Shown here piece after piece: positions 1 to 10,112 of a stretch of 64,000 bases of DNA. This DNA comes from Deltaproteobacteria bacterium (GTDB lineage Bacteria > Myxococcota_A > Polyangia > Polyangiales > Ga0077539). The DNA lies in NCBI GenBank assembly GCA_016704445.1, contig JADJAE010000028.1, forward strand, positions 1 through 64,000, given 5' to 3'. The notes beneath the pieces are model-generated. The model saw only the letters and a list, made by a program, of their open reading frames with translations. It did not search any database and had not been told where the DNA came from. The stretch's first letter is position 1. Every line of letters starts with the position of its first letter. The position numbers and the translations under genes are program-made.

Positions 1-989
1 AGGTCGGGGTCGCCGCGGCCCATGCTCTGGCCGACCAGCGTCGCCGTGGCGGTGCCGAAGGCGAGGCACGACACGAAGGTCGCGCTCAGCACCTCGATGA
101 TGATGGTCGTGGCGGCGCCGTTGTAGCTCGCCGTGGCCCCCGCCTGGATGGCCACGTCGTCGATGGACGAGACCACCTTGGTGAAGAGAAGGAAGCCGGT
201 CATCACCGCCGTCGTCGCCACGCCGCCCGGGATCGACAGCTTGAGGAGCTGCTTCATCAGCGTCCAGGACAGCACGCCGCGGCGATAGAACTGGTACCTC
301 GCCCGGTCGTCCTTGCGCAGCGAGTAGGCCACCATCACCAGCAGGCCGATCCAGGACGAGACGCAGGCCGCGACGCCCGCGCCGGAGACGCCCATCGCGG
401 GCGCGCCGTACCGGCCGAAGATCAGGATCCAGCAGAGGACCCCGTTGACCACGTTCATGGCGAGGGCGGCGACGAGGTGCAGGTGCGTCTGCCCGATGCC
501 GTCGTAGAAGCTCTTGTAGGCCGCGGTGGCGGCCATCGAGGCGACGCCCACGAAGCGCCAGCTCGCGTACCCGACCCCGAGGCGCACCACGTTGGCGTTG
601 TCGCTGAGCGTGGAGAACACCCACGGGAGCGCGAGCCAGCCGCCGATGGTGCCGAAGAAGCCGCCGACCAGGGCGATGACCGCCGCGTTGGGGAGCACGG
701 CGCCGGCGTCGAGGGAGTTGCCCTCGCCGTAGCGACGCGCCGTGGTGGCGAGCGTGCCCACGGAGATCGACGAGAGGAAGCCACCGACCGCCCACAGCAG
801 CATCAGCGAGGGGGTGAGCGCGAACTGGCCGTCCGAGGCCACCTGCCTCGGGAGCTGCCCGATGAAGTAGGTGTCGACGATGTTCACGCCGGTCTGCGTG
901 AGCATCGCGAGGATGACCGGCGAGGCGAGCCGGAGGATTCGGGCGGCCTTCTCGCGATCGAGCCACGGACCGGTAGGGGTTGAGCTCAT
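1..989 (-). CDS. MATE family efflux transporter (N-terminal part; runs off the window)
   Basis: Reading leftward from an ATG at 989, the frame stays open to the window edge, giving about 329 residues. The product is strongly hydrophobic with repeated membrane segments. It opens with the MATE-type pattern in which LRLASPVILAMLTQTGVNIV is followed by DTYFIGQL. Members of this family (NorM/DinF-like) use Na+ or H+ gradients to export cationic compounds across the inner membrane. The gene is divergent from the OmpA-lipoprotein operon, with a 95-bp shared upstream region. The C-terminal portion is missing, so subfamily and substrate cannot be stated. Confidence 0.85.
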   Translation of the reverse strand, partial: MSSTPTGPWLDREKAARILRLASPVILAMLTQTGVNIVDTYFIGQLPRQVASDGQFALTPSLMLLWAVGGFLSSISVGTLATTARRYGEGNSLDAGAVLPNAAVIALVGGFFGTIGGWLALPWVFSTLSDNANVVRLGVGYASWRFVGVASMAATAAYKSFYDGIGQTHLHLVAALAMNVVNGVLCWILIFGRYGAPAMGVSGAGVAACVSSWIGLLVMVAYSLRKDDRARYQFYRRGVLSWTLMKQLLKLSIPGGVATTAVMTGFLLFTKVVSSIDDVAIQAGATASYNGAATTIIIEVLSATFVSCLAFGTATATLVGQSMGRGDPD

Positions 990-1026
990 GGTGGGGAGCC
1001 CGTCTCGCTAGCGGAACGGCGAGACG

Positions 1027-1055
1027 TTGACAAGCCGCAGCGAACAAGACTAACC
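1027..1055 (+). promoter_or_regulatory. candidate sigma-70-type promoter for the OmpA/kinase/LysM operon
   Basis: A perfect TTGACA lies at 1027-1032. A weak -10 candidate (CTAACC, 1050-1055) follows at 17 bp. It sits about 30 bp upstream of the first gene's GTG start. Only the -35 is convincing. Confidence 0.35.
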
Positions 1056-1084
1056 CCCGCAGCGGTTTCCGAAGGAGGTATCTG

Positions 1085-1840
1085 GTGGCTCACGGTCGAT
1101 CAAAGCACAACGCCGCGTGGTCGGGCCTGACCTGGGTCGTCCGGCTCGCGGCGCTCGGCGCGCTCGCGGCGGGCTGCACCAGCCCCGACTACCCCAACTG
1201 CGAGAACGACCGGCACTGCCAGCGCGACGGGCACCGCGAGTTCTGCGTGCAGCGCCACTGCCAGCAGTGCCGCAGCGGCGCCGACTGCGGGGCCGAGCAG
1301 ACCTGCCTCCGCGGCCGCTGCGTCGACGGCGTCAACGCCTGCGACGGCGACAACGACTGCCTCGCCGGACAGGTGTGCACCGACCACCGCTGCGTGGTGC
1401 GCCCCGAGTGCGACGCCACCCGCACCTGCGGCACCGGCCGCCACTGCGAGCTCGGCCACTGCACGGCCGACGCGACGGAGGACGCCGACCCGACGGACAA
1501 CCGCGGCCCGCAGTGCCAGCTCGAGGCGCCCTACTTCGACTTCGACGACAACACCCTCACCTCCGCCGCGAGGGAGACCCTCGCCCGCGACGCCGAGTGC
1601 CTGCGCCGTGAGACCGGCAGCCGGTACACCCTCATCGGCCGCTGCGACAGCCGCGGCACCACCGAGTACAACCTCGCGCTCGGCGAGCGCCGCGCCCGCG
1701 TGGTGCGCCAGTACATGATGAACCTCGGGGTGCTCCCCGACCGCATCGCCGTCTCGTCCGAGGGCTCCGAGGGCGCCACCGGCTCCGACGAGGAGGGCAT
1801 GCGCCGCGACCGTCGGGTGGACTTCCGACTGAGGCCCTGA
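1085..1840 (+). CDS. OmpA/Pal-type peptidoglycan-binding lipoprotein with Cys-rich N-terminal region
   Basis: 251 residues. The start is a GTG chosen because AGGAGGT ends 5 bp before it. A signal sequence ends in a lipobox (LAAGC), so it is probably lipidated. Residues about 35-130 hold many Cys in Cys-rich modules of the kind common in myxobacterial surface proteins. Residues about 145-251 are an OmpA C-terminal domain: an FDFDDNTLT-like opening and GERRARVV near the end match the fold that clamps diaminopimelate in peptidoglycan. It is the first gene of a four-gene operon and is followed after 4 bp by the TPR lipoprotein, much as Pal precedes CpoB/YbgF in Tol-Pal loci, although no Tol genes are visible. 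It probably links the outer membrane to the wall. Confidence 0.8.
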   Translation: MAHGRSKHNAAWSGLTWVVRLAALGALAAGCTSPDYPNCENDRHCQRDGHREFCVQRHCQQCRSGADCGAEQTCLRGRCVDGVNACDGDNDCLAGQVCTDHRCVVRPECDATRTCGTGRHCELGHCTADATEDADPTDNRGPQCQLEAPYFDFDDNTLTSAARETLARDAECLRRETGSRYTLIGRCDSRGTTEYNLALGERRARVVRQYMMNLGVLPDRIAVSSEGSEGATGSDEEGMRRDRRVDFRLRP

Positions 1841-1844
1841 AGAG

Positions 1845-2675
1845 ATGCCGAAGGCTCCCCCGACCCGATTCGTGCTCGCCCTCGTCCTCGCCACGCTCGG
1901 CGGCGGCGGGTGCGTCACCAGCTCCCGCTTCGAGTCCTCCCGCGTCGCGATGGAGAACCGCATCCGGGCGCTGGAGACCAACGACCAGCAGCGCCGCCAG
2001 CAGCTCACCGAGGCGGTCGATCGCGCCACCGCGCAGGTCAACACGCTCAACGAGCAGCTGGAGCAGGCCCGCACCCAGACGCGCAACACCGCCGACCTCG
2101 GCGCGCGGATGGAGTCCTTCGAGGAGCGCATCCGCGGCCTCACCGGCACCCTGGAGGAGCTGCGCCACTCGCTCGACGAAGGCTCGCAGGCGCGCACCCA
2201 GGTCGCCACCCGCGTCGAGGCCGTCGAGCGGCGGCTGGGCATCGCGCCCATGGTCGACCCGTCGCAGGTTCCGGCGGAGAACCCCGCGCTGCTGGCGATG
2301 GCGCGGCAGGCCTTCGAGACCCGCGACTACCCCCGCGCCCGCTTCCTCGCCCAGGCCCTGGTCACCCGCGCGGCGACCGACCCGCTGGCCGACGACGCCG
2401 TGCTCCTCGTGGCCCGCGCGCAGCTCGCGGAGAACCGCGCCGCCACCGCGGTGCAGGAGCTCAACCGGCTGATGCAGAACTACCCCACCGGCGACGCCGT
2501 CCCGGAGGCCCTCGCCACGCTGGCCGAGGCCTTCACCAACCTACGCATGTGCACCCAGGCGCAGCGCACGCTCCGGCTCCTCATCGAGCGCCACGGCCGC
2601 AGCCCCGCCGGTACGCAGGCCCCCGCCCGCCTCGAGGCCGTCCGCCGGCTCCCGCGCGAGGCCTGTAGCGAATGA
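1845..2675 (+). CDS. coiled-coil / TPR lipoprotein, CpoB (YbgF)-like
   Basis: 276 residues. A signal peptide ends at a lipobox (GGGGC), so the protein is probably lipidated, unlike soluble periplasmic CpoB. Residues about 28-130 are charged heptad-rich sequence predicted to form a long coiled coil. Residues about 145-270 contain TPR-like repeats (ARQAFETRDYPRAR, the LNRLMQNYPTGDAVPEAL pattern). This order, coiled coil then TPR, is that of CpoB/YbgF, which ties outer-membrane constriction to septal wall synthesis. Its stop overlaps the kinase start (ATGA at 2672), indicating translational coupling. The Pal-like neighbour upstream supports the CpoB comparison; orthology is inferred from architecture only. 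Confidence 0.7.
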   Translation: MPKAPPTRFVLALVLATLGGGGCVTSSRFESSRVAMENRIRALETNDQQRRQQLTEAVDRATAQVNTLNEQLEQARTQTRNTADLGARMESFEERIRGLTGTLEELRHSLDEGSQARTQVATRVEAVERRLGIAPMVDPSQVPAENPALLAMARQAFETRDYPRARFLAQALVTRAATDPLADDAVLLVARAQLAENRAATAVQELNRLMQNYPTGDAVPEALATLAEAFTNLRMCTQAQRTLRLLIERHGRSPAGTQAPARLEAVRRLPREACSE

Positions 2676-4045
2676 GCCCGGGCGCGCGCCCCGATCGCGG
2701 TGCGCCCGGTCCCTTGAGCGACACCACGCTGCGCCTCGGCGCCGACGGCGTGCGCCTCGCCGCGCGCATCGGCGAGGGCACCCTCTCCGAGGTCTACCGC
2801 GGCACCCAGAAATCCCTGGAGCGCCCGGTGGCCGTGAAGGTGCTCAAGGGCTCCGTGGCCCCGACCTCCCCGCTCGGGCGACGCTTCGAGCGGGAGGGCG
2901 CCCTGCTCGCCTCGCTGGCGCACCAGAACATCCCCCAGATCATCGACGTGGGCCGCACCGAAGACGGTCGGCCCTTCCTGGTGATGGAGCTCATCGAGGG
3001 CCCCACCCTCGCGGAGCTTCGCGCCCCTCGCGCGGTGCTCGCGGCCGACGTCGCGACCATCATCGCCCTCAAGGTCGCCCGGGCCCTGGAGTACGCCCAC
3101 CTCCGGGGGATCGTTCACGGCGACCTCAAGCCGGGCAACGTACTGGTGTCCCGTCGGGGCGAGGTGAAGCTCGCGGACTTCGGCCTCGCGCGTGACGTCA
3201 GCGAGACCTCCGACGACCGCCTCGGGGTGGTCGGAACGCCCGCGTACATGTCCCCCGAGCAGGTGCTCGGCGACCGGATGGACTTTCGCTCGGACATCTT
3301 CTCCTTCGGCATCGTGCTCTACGAGGCCCTCACCGGCCGACGCCCCTTCGAGGAGGACCCTGGGCGCACGGTGATGCAGAAGATCCGCCTCGACCGCTAC
3401 GTGTCCCCGCGGCGGCTGCGACCGGAGGTGCCGACGACGCTCGAGCGCATCCTCGCGCGCTGCCTGGAGAAGAACCCCAGGTACCGATACCCCAGCACCG
3501 GGAGCCTCTGCGACGACCTCAACGAGCACCTCGCTCGACGCGGGGTGATCTCCCACGAGGCGCGGCTGGTGGGCTACCTGCGGGAGTGCGGGCTCATCGA
3601 CGAACGCGAGGTGCGAGACGCGCTTGGCCCGATGGCGGGCGCCTGGTCGAAGGCGCCGCCGAAGTACCACCCGATGCGCCAGGTGGTGGCGGGACAGCTC
3701 GCCGCGCTCGGCCTCGCCCTGGGCGCCCTCGCCACGCTTGAGTTCTCCCGCGGGCGCGAGCAGGACCCGACCACCTGGATCGGTCCCCGCCCCTTCGGCA
3801 CCGCCGGGGTGGGCCAGCTGCGGGTGCTCGCCCGCCCGTGGGCCGAGGTGGTCGTCGACGGGACGGTGGTAGACACCACGCCCATGAGCCGCGCCATCCC
3901 GCTCGCGCCGGGGCAGCACTTCATCCGGCTGCGCAACCCGTCGTATGTCACCGAAGACCGCGCCGTGCAGGTGAGCCCGGGGCAGACCGTCTGGATCGAC
4001 GTCGACCTCCGCCGCCGCCCCGGGGAGGCGCCCGGTGCGCGCTAG
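2672..4045 (+). CDS. membrane Ser/Thr protein kinase with C-terminal PEGA domain
   Basis: 457 residues. The kinase domain spans about 30-290: glycine loop IGEGTLSEV, ATP-binding Lys56 in AVKVL, catalytic loop HGDLKPGN with Asp151, DFG at 169-171 and SPEQ in the activation segment. The Arg of HRD is Gly, so it is a non-RD kinase and may not need activation-loop phosphorylation. One membrane helix lies at about 338-357. A PEGA-type beta domain follows (about 385-452), placed outside the inner membrane. It therefore has a cytoplasmic kinase and a periplasmic module. It overlaps the CpoB-like gene by 4 bp and the LysM gene by 11 bp, so envelope substrates or ligands encoded in the same operon are likely. 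Confidence 0.9.
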   Translation: MSPGARPDRGAPGPLSDTTLRLGADGVRLAARIGEGTLSEVYRGTQKSLERPVAVKVLKGSVAPTSPLGRRFEREGALLASLAHQNIPQIIDVGRTEDGRPFLVMELIEGPTLAELRAPRAVLAADVATIIALKVARALEYAHLRGIVHGDLKPGNVLVSRRGEVKLADFGLARDVSETSDDRLGVVGTPAYMSPEQVLGDRMDFRSDIFSFGIVLYEALTGRRPFEEDPGRTVMQKIRLDRYVSPRRLRPEVPTTLERILARCLEKNPRYRYPSTGSLCDDLNEHLARRGVISHEARLVGYLRECGLIDEREVRDALGPMAGAWSKAPPKYHPMRQVVAGQLAALGLALGALATLEFSRGREQDPTTWIGPRPFGTAGVGQLRVLARPWAEVVVDGTVVDTTPMSRAIPLAPGQHFIRLRNPSYVTEDRAVQVSPGQTVWIDVDLRRRPGEAPGAR

Positions 4046-4976
4046 CCCCCTCCGCCTCGCCCTCGCGCTCTGCCTCTCCGCGCGCTCGGCCCTCGCTGAC
4101 GTGACGCACGTGTTCACCCGCGGCGAGACCTTCGCCTCCATCGCCGAGCGCTACTACGGCAACCCCGCGCTCGAGCCCGTCGTGGTCGCCGCCAACTTCC
4201 TCCACCTCCAGGCGACGCCCTCGGTCCCCACGGGGGTGCACCTCACCATCCCCAGCGTCGGGTACCACCGCGTCGCCGCGGGCGAGACCTGGGAGCGCCT
4301 CGCGATCCGACACCTGGGCGACGCGAGCCGCGGCCCCTACCTCGCTCGCATCAACGGGGGGGCCTTCAACATCCCTCCCAGCCTCGGGGCGGTGATCCGG
4401 CTTCCATACCTGCTTCGGTATGTGGTCAACGCCGAGGAGCCCATGTTCGAGGTCGCGCGGCGCTTCTACGGCGACCGCGCGCTGGTGCAGTTCATCTCGG
4501 AGTTCAACCGCCTCCCGTCGCAGCGCCTCGCCCGCGGTCAGGTGCTCGTCCTCCCGCTCGCCGACCTCGTGCTCCGCGACACGGCCCCGGACAGCCCCGA
4601 GGCCGCGCTCATCACCGCGCACACCGCGCAGCGCCAGGTCGACCGCGAGCTCCCGACGCTCTCGCAGCTCGTCACCCGCGGGCTCTACGTCGAGGCCGTG
4701 GTGCTCGGCGCGCAGCTCCTGGCGCTCGACGACCTCGCCAGCCCGCAGCGGGTGGTGGTGCTGCGCAGCCTCGCCGAGGCCTACGCCGCGCTCGACCGGC
4801 GCGACCTCGCGGCCGACGCCTTCCGCGACCTGCTGCGCATCGAGCCGTCGTTCAGCCCCGACCCGGCGACCACCGCGCCGAAGGTGCTCGACGCGCTCAG
4901 CCTCGCCCGAGGGACCGCCCCCGAGCAGACGCTCCGCCCGGCGCCCCCCACCGCGCGGCCCGACACCGCGCACTGA
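4035..4976 (+). CDS. secreted triple-LysM / TPR protein
   Basis: 313 residues from a GTG that overlaps the kinase gene by 11 bp. A signal peptide ends near residue 21 (SALA-DVTH). Three LysM-like modules follow at about 24-73, 77-125 and 128-175, each with the xVxxGET...A pattern and a hydrophobic end such as LTIP, IRLP or LVLP. LysM modules bind N-acetylglucosamine in peptidoglycan. Residues about 200-290 look like TPR helices, and the tail is Pro-rich. As last gene of the OmpA, CpoB-like and kinase operon it is a plausible periplasmic wall-sensing partner of the PEGA kinase. That partnership is inferred from gene order only. Confidence 0.8.
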   Translation: MRASPLRLALALCLSARSALADVTHVFTRGETFASIAERYYGNPALEPVVVAANFLHLQATPSVPTGVHLTIPSVGYHRVAAGETWERLAIRHLGDASRGPYLARINGGAFNIPPSLGAVIRLPYLLRYVVNAEEPMFEVARRFYGDRALVQFISEFNRLPSQRLARGQVLVLPLADLVLRDTAPDSPEAALITAHTAQRQVDRELPTLSQLVTRGLYVEAVVLGAQLLALDDLASPQRVVVLRSLAEAYAALDRRDLAADAFRDLLRIEPSFSPDPATTAPKVLDALSLARGTAPEQTLRPAPPTARPDTAH

Positions 4977-4996
4977 GCCTGTATCCCCGCGGCGCT

Positions 4997-6205
4997 TTAG
5001 CAGCCGCCCGTGGTCGATCCGTCGGCCGCGCAGGCCACCGCCGCATCGGACGCCGCGGCGCTGGCGCAGCGGCTCCCGGAGAGCGCCTCCAGGGCCTCGA
5101 TGAGTCGATCTTGCGGCTGCTCGCCGATGAGGCGCCGCCGCTCCTCGTGGTTGGCGTCGAGGCTCAGGAAGGTAGGAACCCCGACGATGCCATAGCGTCG
5201 TGCGAGGTCGCGGCCGCCGGGGGTGCCGACGTCGATGCGCTGCACCGCGGGGCCGTGCGAGCACACGCGCTCGGCGGCGGCCACGACGGGCGCCATGCGC
5301 CGGCAGACCGTGCACTCGCGGCTCACGAACTCCACCAGCCTGGGATGATGGGCGAGCGCTGCGGGCGCGGGCGAGGCCGCCCCGGTGACCTGCGAGGGCA
5401 TGCTGCAGGTGACCGCTCCATGAGCGTCGGACGCGTCGCAGGGGGCCGCCGGAGAGGCGACCGGGGGAGGCGTCGGGTGCTGCGCGGCGACGGCCTCAGA
5501 GGGGCCACGCGAGAAGGGCGAAGCGAGGTCGCCGAGGCGGTCGGTGATCATCAGCAGGCCGGCCAGCGAGAGGGCCACGCCGGTCACCACCTCGACCTTG
5601 CGGACGTGGGCCTGGACGCGACGGAGCCAGGCCAGGGCCGTGGGAGCGATGGCGGCGGTGACCATCAGCGGCAGCGCGAGCCCCGCGGCGTAGGTGGCGA
5701 GGTAGAGCGCGCCCATCCAGGGGTCGGCGGTGGCGCTCGCGGTGTAGGTGAGCACGGTGCCGAGCACCGGGCCGATGCAAGGCGTCCAGCCGAAGCCGAA
5801 GGCTGCCCCGAAGACCAGCGCCCCCAGCAGGCCGCCGCGACGGCCGGGAGCGTCGAGGCCGGGGCGAAACTCCCGGTCGAGCCACGGCACGCGAAGCACC
5901 CCGAGGAACTTCAACCCGAACAGCAGCACCGCGATGCCGCCGAGCCGCAGGAGCAGCGTGCGGTGGGAGAGCAGCGCGTGGCCCACGGCGGTCGCGGCCA
6001 TGCCCATGGCCATGAAGACCAGCGTGAGGCCGACCACGAAGGCCGCGCTGGTGGCCAGCACGCGGCCTCGCTGCGCGCCGCTGCGCACGTCGCTGATCGA
6101 GGCGCCCACCAGCACCGAGAGGTAGATGGGGATGAGCGGCAGCACGCACGGCGACCCGAAGGTGAGCAGTCCGGCGCCAAAGATGGCTGGGAGCGAGAGG
6201 TTCAT
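4997..6205 (-). CDS. CcdA/DsbD-type thiol-disulfide transporter fused to a thioredoxin domain
   Basis: 402 residues from ATG 6205; an upstream GTG at 6256 adds 17 unconvincing residues. Residues about 1-225 form a CcdA membrane core whose two redox Cys sit in FGSPCVLPLIP and FGWTPCIGPVLG. After a Pro/Ala linker, residues about 290-385 form a thioredoxin domain with active site ECTVC and the cis-Pro segment GVPTF. The pairing moves electrons from cytoplasmic thioredoxin to an exported thioredoxin domain, as DsbD does. The order, membrane domain then thioredoxin with no N-terminal DsbD-alpha domain, is the short form. Likely clients are c-type cytochrome maturation or the numerous Cys-rich exported lipoproteins nearby. 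The tail carries extra Cys residues and ends in GGC. Confidence 0.85.
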   Translation of the reverse strand: MNLSLPAIFGAGLLTFGSPCVLPLIPIYLSVLVGASISDVRSGAQRGRVLATSAAFVVGLTLVFMAMGMAATAVGHALLSHRTLLLRLGGIAVLLFGLKFLGVLRVPWLDREFRPGLDAPGRRGGLLGALVFGAAFGFGWTPCIGPVLGTVLTYTASATADPWMGALYLATYAAGLALPLMVTAAIAPTALAWLRRVQAHVRKVEVVTGVALSLAGLLMITDRLGDLASPFSRGPSEAVAAQHPTPPPVASPAAPCDASDAHGAVTCSMPSQVTGAASPAPAALAHHPRLVEFVSRECTVCRRMAPVVAAAERVCSHGPAVQRIDVGTPGGRDLARRYGIVGVPTFLSLDANHEERRRLIGEQPQDRLIEALEALSGSRCASAAASDAAVACAADGSTTGGC

Positions 6206-6606
6206 CGGACCGCTTTCGATGGGAGCGCCATGGAATTCACGAGCCTTCGGTAGCACCGGGCGAGCCAGGAGGCCCAGGGCCTGGATGACGCGGCGTCCAC
6301 CGAGCGAAGGAGGTCACCGGGCTCGGATCGGGGACGTTGCGGGTGTTTCAATCGCGTTTCATCGTGTTTCATCGGCCAGGAGGCCCACGTCGAGGCGCAC
6401 GCGGAGATGCGCTGGATCCCCAGGTCCGCGACACCTTCGGAGCGGACCGGAGCCCCGGAGCGAGCATCGGGAGACATCGATCGGAGTCGCTGCAACATCT
6501 TGAAACATCCCGTCGGGCCCTCAGGCGCCCTGCTACTTCGCGAAAGGGCCGTAACAGCATCCTTGACCCAACGCGCGACGGTGGAGTACTGCTCCCGATC
6601 AATCTC
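6206..6606. promoter_or_regulatory. 401-bp divergent intergenic region with phased GTTTCA repeats
   Basis: No gene is supported here. GTTTCA occurs at 6345-6350, 6356-6361 and 6366-6371, that is at 11- and 10-bp steps, one helical turn each. The copies extend to a shared GTTTCAtCG-like core. An inverted copy (TGAAAC) lies at 6501-6506. Such phased direct repeats usually mark binding by a DNA-bending or multimeric regulator. The region separates the ccdA-like gene from the TonB-receptor gene. Confidence 0.4.
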
Positions 6607-6607
6607 A

Positions 6608-6622
6608 TGCGAATGATTCTCA
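6608..6622 (+). promoter_or_regulatory. Fur-box-like 7-1-7 site over the receptor start codon
   Basis: TGCGAATGATTCTCA matches the 7-1-7 pattern TGAGAATNATTCTCA at 14 of 15 positions, one mismatch. It overlaps ATG 6607 and ATG 6613 of the TonB receptor. Fur repression of siderophore receptors is well known, but the coding overlap means chance cannot be excluded. Confidence 0.4.
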
Positions 6623-6963
6623 GCTTCAGTGCCCGTCGAGGCTTTCTGCTGGGGGTTCTGGGCCTGGTGCCGAGCGTGGGGTGGTCTCAGCCGCGTCCGC
6701 AGCCGACGACGACGCCGGACGACGAGCCCATCAGCGAGGCCACGGTGGTGGGATCGTCGGCCCGGGCGATGGCGCGCATCCCTGGCGCGACGACGGTGCT
6801 GAGCGAGCGTGAGATGCAGCGCACGCAGCCGATGTCGGCCAACGAGGCGCTGCGTCGCGTGCCGGGCGTGTATGTGCGCGACGAAGAGGGCATGGGGCTC
6901 CGGCCCAACATCTCCATCCGGGGCATGGACCCGAGGAGCGCCGGGTTCACTAGGAGCGCCCCA

Positions 6964-7060
<97 letters not shown>

Positions 7061-7679
7061 TCATCCTGGACCCTGGCCTCCGCTTCGGGAGCCCTCACCC
7101 TGCGCACCGTGGGTCGGGGCAGCTCACCTACGGCACCTGCACGGGCTTCTCGTGAGGCGCTGCGCCGCCAGGGCGAAGGCTTCCGCGCATGGGTCGAGGT
7201 ACGGACCTTACGCCAGGTCCTCCGCTCGGCGCGGCGGCATGCCGCTTGGCGCCTACCGGTCGGCCACCTACGGCTACTGTGGCCCGCGGCAGACCGGTCC
7301 ACCTCTTCTCCAGCTTAGGCGCGTCTGGCCCGAGAGCGCCCTAGCCGCGCGTACGGGTACACACACCGGTTGCGCCGCACACCAGCCCCCAGAGGGGCCC
7401 ACAGCCGCGCTTCGGGCCGATCTCGTCGTTCCAGACGGTGGACCTCGCGGCGCGCTACACGCACCGGCGCACGGGCCTCGGCGTGTCGCTCACGGTGAAG
7501 AACCTCCAAGGGTATTTCACCGACTCGCGCGGTATCCCCAACGTCTACATCGCCTCGCGCTCCCCGGCGGGCATCTTCCCCGGCGGCTTCGGCCAGACCA
7601 TGCTCGGCCTCCAGTGGACGCACTGATCCCCGCGGCCTGATTCTCGGCCCATCGCGCGGACGCGGCCTACACTGGGCGC

Positions 7680-8336
7680 GTGCCTCGCCTCTCCCTGATC
7701 GCGCTCTCGCTGCTGCTGCTCCCCGCGCTCTCTGGCGCCCAGGGGACGGTGCAGCTCCGCGACCCGCGACGCCCGCCGCCGCTCGAGCCGCCGCCCGAGT
7801 GCGAGCTCTGGCGAGGGCACATCGCGGGCAACGACCCGTCGGCCGAGGCCACGCTCCAGATCTGCACGAGCGGCGACTCCGTCCACGGGGTCTTCCTCTG
7901 GTCGTCGCTGGAGAGCGGCTGGAACCGTCGGACCTTCGTCGGGCAGTGGCTCGACGCGCGCCAGGGACTGGAGCTTCGCGACACGGCCATGTTGGAGAAC
8001 CACCCCGCCCACGGCTGGCGGCTCTGCCTCGGCGACCGCTACGCCCTGCGCCGGGTGAGCGACACCGAGCTCACCGGAGAGTTCTGGTCACAGGCCTGCA
8101 ATGACCACGGGACCATCCGCATCACCCGCCTCTCCGAGGCTCCGGCGCTCGCCGACGCGATGCCCTCGCCGACGCTGGTGACGAGGCGCAGCGAGCCAGC
8201 GCCGAGGAGACGCCTGCTGAGCTGCGACGCCGCTCCGGGGGGCGCGACTGCGCCAGGTGCCTGGCTGTGGGGGTGGGGGCTGGCGCTCGCGGCGATCAGC
8301 CGGAGCCGAGGCTGGAGAGGCCGTAGATCACGGTGA
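7680..8336 (+). CDS. secreted protein of unknown function with MYXO-CTERM-like tail
   Basis: 218 residues from a GTG. A signal peptide ends near residue 20 (LSGAQG). The body, about 40-150, has four Cys and a beta-rich look (CELWRGHIAG, VHGVFLWSSL, GLELRDTAML, DTELTGEFWS), as in small extracellular beta-sandwich domains; I do not recognise a family. The C-terminus has a Cys (LLSCDAAPGG), then a short hydrophobic Trp/Leu/Ala helix, then Arg-rich GWRGRRSR. This is the layout of MYXO-CTERM tails, which are cut and anchored at the surface in myxobacteria. Cys is preceded by Ser rather than the usual Gly, so the call is tentative. Its last 41 bp overlap a convergent small gene. Confidence 0.6.
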   Translation: MPRLSLIALSLLLLPALSGAQGTVQLRDPRRPPPLEPPPECELWRGHIAGNDPSAEATLQICTSGDSVHGVFLWSSLESGWNRRTFVGQWLDARQGLELRDTAMLENHPAHGWRLCLGDRYALRRVSDTELTGEFWSQACNDHGTIRITRLSEAPALADAMPSPTLVTRRSEPAPRRRLLSCDAAPGGATAPGAWLWGWGLALAAISRSRGWRGRRSR

Positions 8337-8457
8337 GCGCGATCGCGAGGGTCACGACGAGCATCCCGACGAACTTCGTCCCGTTCCAGTTCTTGTCGTA
8401 GGCGCGCATGCGCTGGAAGTTTTCGTCTTCGACGGCGGCGTGATGATCAGCTGACAT
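8296..8457 (-). CDS. small single-span membrane protein (53 residues)
   Basis: Below usual gene-calling limits but well formed. ATG 8457 is preceded by GGAGCGAAGAG. The N-terminal half is soluble and polar (MSADHHAAVEDENFQRMR, YDKNWNGTKF), followed by one membrane helix (VGMLVVTLAIALTVIYGL) and a short SSLGSG end. Cytoplasmic N-terminus and membrane-anchored C-terminus are expected. The look resembles small accessory subunits of respiratory oxidases, but I cannot name a family. It lies just upstream of the aldehyde dehydrogenase stop on the other side, and overlaps the end of the MYXO-CTERM-like gene in a convergent arrangement. Confidence 0.65.
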   Translation of the reverse strand: MSADHHAAVEDENFQRMRAYDKNWNGTKFVGMLVVTLAIALTVIYGLSSLGSG

Positions 8458-8506
8458 ATTCGCTCTTCGCTCCGATCGCCCTTCTAGGGCATTCCCCGAC
8501 CTGGAA

Positions 8507-10078
<1,572 letters not shown>

Positions 10079-10112
10079 GGCGGCGGGACGGTAGTCCGGT
10101 CGCTCGGTGGGC

